This document shows positions 5,496 to 9,826 of a stretch of 9,826 nucleotides of DNA, in pieces; the stretch's first letter is position 1, and the number at the start of each line of letters is the position of its first letter. The DNA lies in the NCBI GenBank assembly GCA_011051815.1, contig DRKK01000271.1, positions 1 through 9,826 on the forward strand, in the 5' to 3' direction. The notes under the pieces were generated by a model, which saw only the letters and a program-made list of their open reading frames with translations, ran no database searches and was not told the DNA's origin. A program made the translations under genes and the position numbers. This stretch comes from Sphingomonadales bacterium (GTDB lineage: Bacteria > Pseudomonadota > Alphaproteobacteria > Sphingomonadales > Emcibacteraceae).

Positions 5496-6748
5496 CCGTT
5501 ACGGTGACAAAGCTGGACAGCGGCCTGCGGGTTGTCTGCGATGTCATGCCCCATGTGGAAACGGTGACCGTCGGCGTCTGGACCGATGTAGGTAGCCGCC
5601 ATGAACGGCCCGACCAGAACGGCCTGTCTCACATGCTGGAGCATATGGCCTTTAAAGGAACCAAAAGACGCTCTGCCCGTGATATTGCCGAGGTGGTGGA
5701 AAATGTGGGCGGCTATCTGAACGCTTATACCTCGCGGGAACATACCACCTATTATGCAAGGCTTCTGAAAGATGACCTGCCGCTGGGCCTGAATGTGTTG
5801 GCCGATATTCTGCAACATTCGGTATTTGACGATCAGGAACTTGAGCGGGAACGCGGGGTCATCATACAGGAAATCGGCCAGTCCAACGACACGCCCGATG
5901 ACATCGTCTTTGATTATTTTCAGGAAGCCGCCTATCCGGACCAGCCCGTTGGCCGCCCCATTCTGGGCACCGTGGATCTGGTCAATAATTTCAGCCGAAA
6001 TGACCTGTCCGATTATATGGCCAGCCATTACAAGGCCGAACAGATGGTGGTGGTGGCCTCGGGCAATTTTGACCCGGACCGTTTCATTGAACAGACATCC
6101 GCAGAATTTGGCACCTTAGAGCATACCCGGGACACCATGAATGATACAGCCTGTTATCAAGGGGGCTTAAAATCACAACACCGGGACCTTGAACAGGTTA
6201 ACCTGTTGATCGGTTTTGAGGGCATCGCTTATGATGATCCGGATTTTTACGCAGCGCAAATCATGTCCATGATTTTGGGCGGCGGCATGTCGTCACGCCT
6301 GTTTCAGGAAATCCGGGAAAAGCGGGGCCTTGTTTATTCCATCTATAGCTTCATGCAATCCTATATGGACGGCGGCAGTTTTGCCATTCACGCCGGGACC
6401 GGCCCGACGCAAGTGGCGGAATTAATCCCCGTGGTCGCCGGAGAAATGCACGCCCTGTCACAATCCGTTACCGCGCAGGAAGTTCAACGCGCCTGCGCCC
6501 AGATGAAGGCCGGCCTCCTCATGTCGCTGGAAAGCACGACCAGCCGCATGGAACAGCTGGGCCGGCAAATGATGATCTTTGGCCGCCCCGTCCCCCATGC
6601 TGAAATCATTGAAAAAATTGATCAGGTCGATGCGGTCGCTGTCATGCGTTATATGGATCGGATGTTAAGTGGTAACAAACTGTCCCTCGCCGCCGTTGGC
6701 CCGCTTGGTGCGCTGGAAGATTACGACAAAATCGCCGCGCGGTTTTAG
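5492..6748 (+). CDS. M16 family zinc metallopeptidase (MPP/PqqL-like)
   Basis: This 418-residue pitrilysin-family peptidase is related to the processing subunit (beta) of the mitochondrial processing peptidase. The inverted zinc motif HMLEH is at 47-51, with H47 and H51 as zinc ligands and E50 as the catalytic base; the third ligand, E127 in VIIQEIGQ, lies 76 residues after H51, the spacing expected for the family. NAYTSREHTTYYA (77-89) is the usual substrate-strand region. The C-terminal inactive repeat carries GGGMSSRLFQEIREKRGLVY (263-282). It has no evident signal peptide, so a cytoplasmic location is likely; the substrate is unknown. The start overlaps the thrC stop by 4 bp with a weak GGGAA about 6 nt upstream. 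Its stop overlaps the convergent GFA gene. A 16-bp palindrome lies within it at 6192-6207. Confidence 0.95.
   Translation: MTVTVTKLDSGLRVVCDVMPHVETVTVGVWTDVGSRHERPDQNGLSHMLEHMAFKGTKRRSARDIAEVVENVGGYLNAYTSREHTTYYARLLKDDLPLGLNVLADILQHSVFDDQELERERGVIIQEIGQSNDTPDDIVFDYFQEAAYPDQPVGRPILGTVDLVNNFSRNDLSDYMASHYKAEQMVVVASGNFDPDRFIEQTSAEFGTLEHTRDTMNDTACYQGGLKSQHRDLEQVNLLIGFEGIAYDDPDFYAAQIMSMILGGGMSSRLFQEIREKRGLVYSIYSFMQSYMDGGSFAIHAGTGPTQVAELIPVVAGEMHALSQSVTAQEVQRACAQMKAGLLMSLESTTSRMEQLGRQMMIFGRPVPHAEIIEKIDQVDAVAVMRYMDRMLSGNKLSLAAVGPLGALEDYDKIAARF
6192..6207 (+). repeat. 16-bp perfect palindrome inside the M16 gene
   Basis: AACAGGTTAACCTGTT reads identically on both strands. It covers codons for residues 234-239 (EQVNLL) of the peptidase. 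The form suits binding by a dimeric regulator, but it is deep inside a conserved coding region and about 0.5 kb from the nearest gene end, so it may be a coincidence. A second gapped palindrome, AAATCATG-TC-CATGATTT, follows at 6258-6275. Confidence 0.3.
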
Positions 6749-7140
6749 GCACCGCCTTCTTCGAACCGGGGCAACTCATCGATGATACATACTTGTCTGA
6801 TCCGGCTTTTGTTCCAGATATGCCTGCTTATCCTGAATGGTTCAGGATTATCCATAACGCCAAGGGTAATATCAAAATTTCCATCAAAGTGAATACTCAT
6901 GCTTGAGCCGCAATTTTTGCAGAAACCACGTTTAAGTTTTTCGCTGGACTGAAAATAACTTAATTCCCCGGAGATAACCCTGACGTTATCCTTATCAAAA
7001 ACAGCCCAGAGCATAAAGGCTGAGCCAGAAGATTTCTGGCACCATTTACAATGGCAATATTCCGTATATTGTGCCGGGCCGATGGCTTCCAACGTTATGT
7101 TTCCGCACAGGCACCGCGCTGTATGACGTTCCCCCGTCAT
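6745..7140 (-). CDS. GFA-domain zinc-binding protein (glutathione-dependent formaldehyde-activating enzyme fold)
   Basis: This is a small cytoplasmic protein of the GFA / Mss4-like family. From ATG 7140 it has 131 residues and all seven family cysteines: C10 and C12 (ARCLCGN), C29, C31 and C34 (YCHCKWCQ), C74 and C77 (FCKNCG), which in the Paracoccus Gfa structure bind zinc. The founding member was proposed to help formaldehyde react with glutathione, but most homologues are uncharacterised and the activity should not be assumed. The chosen ATG overlaps the stop of the upstream GST gene (ATGA), implying coupled translation; an ATG four codons earlier (7152) would give 135 residues but has GAGGG directly against it, too close to be useful. 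Neither start has an ideal ribosome-binding site. Its stop shares bases with the convergent M16 stop. Confidence 0.88.
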   Translation of the reverse strand: MTGERHTARCLCGNITLEAIGPAQYTEYCHCKWCQKSSGSAFMLWAVFDKDNVRVISGELSYFQSSEKLKRGFCKNCGSSMSIHFDGNFDITLGVMDNPEPFRISRHIWNKSRIRQVCIIDELPRFEEGGA

Positions 7141-7760
7141 TGTCTTGTCCATCCCTCAGGATACATCACGATATAGCCGGGGGTTGCCTTAATACGGTCA
7201 ATCCAGCGCAATATTGCCGGAAAGCGGGACAGGTTAAAATCGCCCATCTCTGCATTATGGCTATAGGCGAATAACGCTATATCCGCGATGCTATACCCAT
7301 CCCCCACCAGAAATTCATGATCTTTCAATCGATTTTCCATAACCGCAAGGGCGTCATAGCCTTTGGTATGAAGCAGGGGAATTTCCGCCCGGCGGGGGCT
7401 GTCATCCGGCAGCATGGTCAGAATATATTTGGCCACGGCCACAAAGGGTTCATGGCTATATTGTTCAAAAAACAGCCATTTCATAACCTCTGCCTGTTGC
7501 CATTTATCGTCCGGGAAAAACGCCGTATCCCGGGCGAAATAATAGAGGATGGCATTGGATTCCGCGAGGCACCGGCCATCCTCAAACTCAACAACCGGAA
7601 TTCGGCCATTGTTGTTTATGGCCGACAGGAACGCTGTGCTGCGGGTTTCCCCCTTTACCACATCATATTGGATAGTCTTGAAATCCAGCTCAAGCTGGCT
7701 CAAGAGCAGCCGCACCTTATAGGCATTACCGGATTCAGTATTATCATGCAGGACAAGCAT
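7137..7760 (-). CDS. Glutathione S-transferase family protein
   Basis: This is a 207-residue cytoplasmic protein with the two-domain GST layout. The N-terminal thioredoxin-like domain (about 1-78) starts LVLHDNTESGNAYKVRLLL and contains the cis-proline segment RIPVVEFEDG (53-62, P55) and the glutathione-binding ESNAI (67-71). The helical C-terminal domain (about 85-200) contains GDGYSIADIALFAY (153-166), the conserved N-capping/hydrophobic-core motif. The class is uncertain; S10, N12 or another early residue could activate the thiol, and no tyrosine occurs at the usual early position. The ATG at 7760 has GGAGA 6 nt upstream. It starts 15 bp after the NhaC stop and overlaps the GFA gene, so it belongs to this leftward unit. 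The substrate cannot be told from sequence. Confidence 0.92.
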   Translation of the reverse strand: MLVLHDNTESGNAYKVRLLLSQLELDFKTIQYDVVKGETRSTAFLSAINNNGRIPVVEFEDGRCLAESNAILYYFARDTAFFPDDKWQQAEVMKWLFFEQYSHEPFVAVAKYILTMLPDDSPRRAEIPLLHTKGYDALAVMENRLKDHEFLVGDGYSIADIALFAYSHNAEMGDFNLSRFPAILRWIDRIKATPGYIVMYPEGWTRQ

Positions 7761-7775
7761 CCAAAGTCTCCAAAA

Positions 7776-9164
7776 TCATATCATTATAAAACTGGCAATC
7801 ACATAAAAAACCAGCGTCAACGCCCCCGCCAGCAGGGCATAGGGCAATTGAGTGCGCACATGTTCCAGCAGGTCACACCCGCTGGCAATGGCCGACACGG
7901 CGGTGGTATCGGAAATGGGCGAGCAATGGTCGCCAAAGACCCCGCCGCCTAACACGGCGGACAGCACCAGTGACGGCGGCAGGCCCAAGGTCTGAATCAG
8001 CGGCACCGCCAGCGGAATCAGGATGGCAAAAGTCCCCCATGATGTGCCCGTGGTAAAAGATATGATCGCCCCACTCAGGAACAGGACCGGCACCACCAGC
8101 ACCAACGGCAGATAATCTCCGACCAGCCCGGCAATAAAAACCCCGGTGCCCAATTGTTTCAGACTTGCCCCAAGGGCCAGAGAGAACAACACGATCGTCA
8201 CCAGCGGCAACAGCTCGCCCATACCCTTAAAGCCGATTTCCACCAGCTTGATATGGCTATATTTCCGGCTCATCAGCATCATGACATAGGCCACGACACA
8301 GGCCAGCGCGGTGGCATAAAGCACTGATTTGGAGCCACTGCCCTTGGTGAGTTCGCCGCCGCCAGTCCAGAACATAAAGCCCACCATGCCAACGACCATG
8401 GTCAAGAGGGGTATGATCATAAAGCGCGCCTGTGTCGGCGGATATTCATGTATATGGACCGCCGATTCTTGCTCTGCCCGGGCATCACTCCGCGCCATGG
8501 GACCATGAACCCTGTCCCCGATCACCGTGTAAAAAACAATGGCCAACGTAATCAACGCATAAAAATTAAGCGGTACTGTGCCCCATAATATCTCGGCCGC
8601 TGAACGGTCCAGATCATAACTGCTCAAGAGCGCCAGAACGTAAGCCCCCCACGCGTTCAGCAGGATCAGAATGCAAATAGGCGCACTAGTGCTGTCAATA
8701 ATATAGGCCAGGCGGGCGCGGCTCATGCCATATTTGTCGAACAGCCCCCGGGCCAATATACCCGATGTCAGGACGCTAAGGTTGGATTCGATAAAGACCA
8801 CGATCCCGGTCAGGGTGGTCAGCAGTCCCACGGACCGGCGGCTACGGGCAAGGCCGCTATGCACCAGCCTGTCCACCATGGCCGTTACCCCGCCGGAAAC
8901 CCGGATATAGGCCAGCAACGCCCCGATCATCAGGCTGAAGACCAATATACGGCTGTTCCCCGCATCACTGAAAACGCCAACAATCCGCTCTAAACTGGCC
9001 AGAAAACCGCTTAGCGGCGCGATAATGCCCGGGTCAATCAGCAGAAGCAGCTCAGAGGTAAAAATCGCCAGGAATAACGCCAGAATGACTTCCTTGCGCC
9101 AGAGAACAACCGCAATCGCCACAAGGGGCGGCAGAACCGTCAACCACTGCATATTATCCGCCAT
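7776..9164 (-). CDS. Na+/H+ antiporter, NhaC family
   Basis: This 462-residue polytopic inner-membrane protein has around eleven or twelve hydrophobic segments. Family landmarks are present in order: FIESNLSVLTSGILARGLFDKYG (124-146), IDSTSAPICI (156-165), ISFTTGTSWGTFAILIP (368-384) and GGGVFGDHCSPISDTTAVSA (406-425), the last containing the highly conserved GDHxSPISDTT box. Members exchange Na+ for H+, but some relatives carry organic substrates (malate/lactate or amino-acid type), so the true substrate is open. The ATG at 9164 has GGGAG 5 nt upstream. It lies 31 bp after the sodium:solute symporter stop and 15 bp before the GST gene. Pairing with a Na+-coupled symporter fits a sodium-using, perhaps marine, organism, although that is inference. 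Confidence 0.93.
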   Translation of the reverse strand: MADNMQWLTVLPPLVAIAVVLWRKEVILALFLAIFTSELLLLIDPGIIAPLSGFLASLERIVGVFSDAGNSRILVFSLMIGALLAYIRVSGGVTAMVDRLVHSGLARSRRSVGLLTTLTGIVVFIESNLSVLTSGILARGLFDKYGMSRARLAYIIDSTSAPICILILLNAWGAYVLALLSSYDLDRSAAEILWGTVPLNFYALITLAIVFYTVIGDRVHGPMARSDARAEQESAVHIHEYPPTQARFMIIPLLTMVVGMVGFMFWTGGGELTKGSGSKSVLYATALACVVAYVMMLMSRKYSHIKLVEIGFKGMGELLPLVTIVLFSLALGASLKQLGTGVFIAGLVGDYLPLVLVVPVLFLSGAIISFTTGTSWGTFAILIPLAVPLIQTLGLPPSLVLSAVLGGGVFGDHCSPISDTTAVSAIASGCDLLEHVRTQLPYALLAGALTLVFYVIASFIMI

Positions 9165-9195
9165 AAAGGCTCCCTTTTTATTATCTTATAGGGTT

Positions 9196-9826
9196 TTAGA
9201 CTATCCGCCTGACGCCGTAACCGCAAGCTATGCTGACAATAAATAACCCAAGGGCCAGCCCGTAATTGGCAAAGATAACCGCGCCCGTGGCAAACAAAAC
9301 GGCATAAATGGCCGTCGTGGACAGCAGCGTAGCCTTTAGCCCTTTTCTGATCTCACCATCTTTCAGGGACAGTGATGCCCTGAATTCATCCAACTTTTCC
9401 TTTGGCGTTGCCTGTGTCAGCAAGGTTACTGTAATCCAGCCCGTGGTTGTCAGGGCAACACTCAGGACAAATTTTTGCCAGTCCTCAAGGCCGCCGTAGG
9501 GGCCAAATTCAAAGAACAGGCTGATCAGAAAGGAAAAGACCATGGCGGAAATTTCACTCCACACATTTATCCGAACCCAAAACCAGCGCAGCAGGAACAG
9601 TAACCCCGTACCCGCCCCAATAGTCAGCAACAGACGAAAAGCCTGAAAAGCATCCTGTAAAAGCAACGCCAACAGGGACGCACAGACCATCAAGGCAACC
9701 GTCATCAAACGGCCTACCCAGACCAGTCGCTTTTCCGATGCCTCCGGCCGAATAAACCGCCGGTAAACGTCATTAACAAAATAGGATGCGCCCCAGTTCA
9801 AATGGGTGGATATGGTCGACACATAA
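9196..9826 (-). CDS. Sodium:solute symporter (SSS family), C-terminal part; 5' end outside window
   Basis: This is the final 210 residues of a LeuT-fold Na+-coupled symporter; the frame is open to the right edge, so the gene continues beyond it. The fragment begins YVSTISTHLNWGASYFVND, matching the conserved SSS segment whose adjacent Ser-Thr pair corresponds to the Na+-binding S340-T341 of PutP. A GTG at 9822 falls at this internal position and is not a real start. About six helices follow, with IGAGTGLLFLLRWFWVRINVWSEISAMV typical of the subgroup annotated simply as sodium:solute symporters. A hydrophilic loop (LTQATPKEKLDEFRAS onward) separates the last two helices. The substrate cannot be inferred. 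The stop is 31 bp before the NhaC-family gene, suggesting one transcript. Confidence 0.92.
   Translation of the reverse strand, partial: YVSTISTHLNWGASYFVNDVYRRFIRPEASEKRLVWVGRLMTVALMVCASLLALLLQDAFQAFRLLLTIGAGTGLLFLLRWFWVRINVWSEISAMVFSFLISLFFEFGPYGGLEDWQKFVLSVALTTTGWITVTLLTQATPKEKLDEFRASLSLKDGEIRKGLKATLLSTTAIYAVLFATGAVIFANYGLALGLFIVSIACGYGVRRIV

Noticed and set aside
5474..6028. 184-codon open frame on the minus strand opposite the M16 gene
   Set aside because: It is antisense to the zinc-site region of a gene with intact motifs; the translation looks like a shadow and has no neighbours on that strand.
7602..7625. 8-bp inverted repeat TCGGCCAT / ATGGCCGA in the GST gene
   Set aside because: Stems of this size with loops up to 8 nt are expected about once per 10 kb; there is no associated tract or gene boundary.
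7317..7952. 211-codon open frame on the plus strand opposite GST and the end of the NhaC gene
   Set aside because: It spans the boundary of two well-supported minus-strand genes, and its translation has no family features.
9820..9822. GTG at 9822 as the start of the sodium:solute symporter
   Set aside because: The frame continues to the window edge, and the GTG falls at an internal conserved sodium-site segment, so the gene is truncated by the window.

Overview
This window looks like a piece of an alphaproteobacterial chromosome, with roughly balanced base composition judged by eye. The main evidence is gene order. The tail of cytochrome c oxidase subunit I is followed by ctaB, a tiny CoxF-like gene, ctaG (cox11), ctaE, a DUF983 gene, surf1, thrC and an M16 peptidase, which is the arrangement typical of Alphaproteobacteria. 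The genus cannot be fixed from the sequence; a marine or environmental lineage is only a guess.

Plus strand, 1-6748. Positions 1-4046 carry most of an aa3-type cytochrome c oxidase operon: two structural subunits (I, truncated at its 5' end by the window edge, and III), heme O synthase (CtaB), the CuB-insertion protein (CtaG/Cox11), the assembly factor SURF1, and two small membrane proteins (CoxF-like and DUF983). Genes are separated by at most 63 bp or overlap. From 4107 the same strand continues with threonine synthase (thrC) and a zinc peptidase of family M16, joined by a 4-bp ATGA overlap. A stem-loop without a U-tract lies between surf1 and thrC and may mark the end of the oxidase unit.

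Minus strand, 9826-6745. Four genes read leftwards and converge on the M16 gene: the C-terminal part of a sodium:solute symporter (its 5' part lies beyond the right edge), an NhaC-family Na+/H+ antiporter, a glutathione S-transferase, and a small zinc-binding GFA-domain protein. Gaps are 31 bp, 15 bp and an overlap, so this is probably one transcription unit. The two convergent groups share their stop-codon bases (6745-6748), which leaves no space for an ordinary intergenic terminator.

There is no RNA gene, mobile element, CRISPR array or intergenic gap over 63 bp. No wholly new system is visible. The points worth a second look are small-scale: a 10-bp perfect stem-loop followed by T6 just inside ctaB, an A7-G-T7 run near the end of ctaB whose -1 frame runs open into the coxF-like gene, a 16-bp perfect palindrome in the M16 gene, and the overlapping convergent stops.
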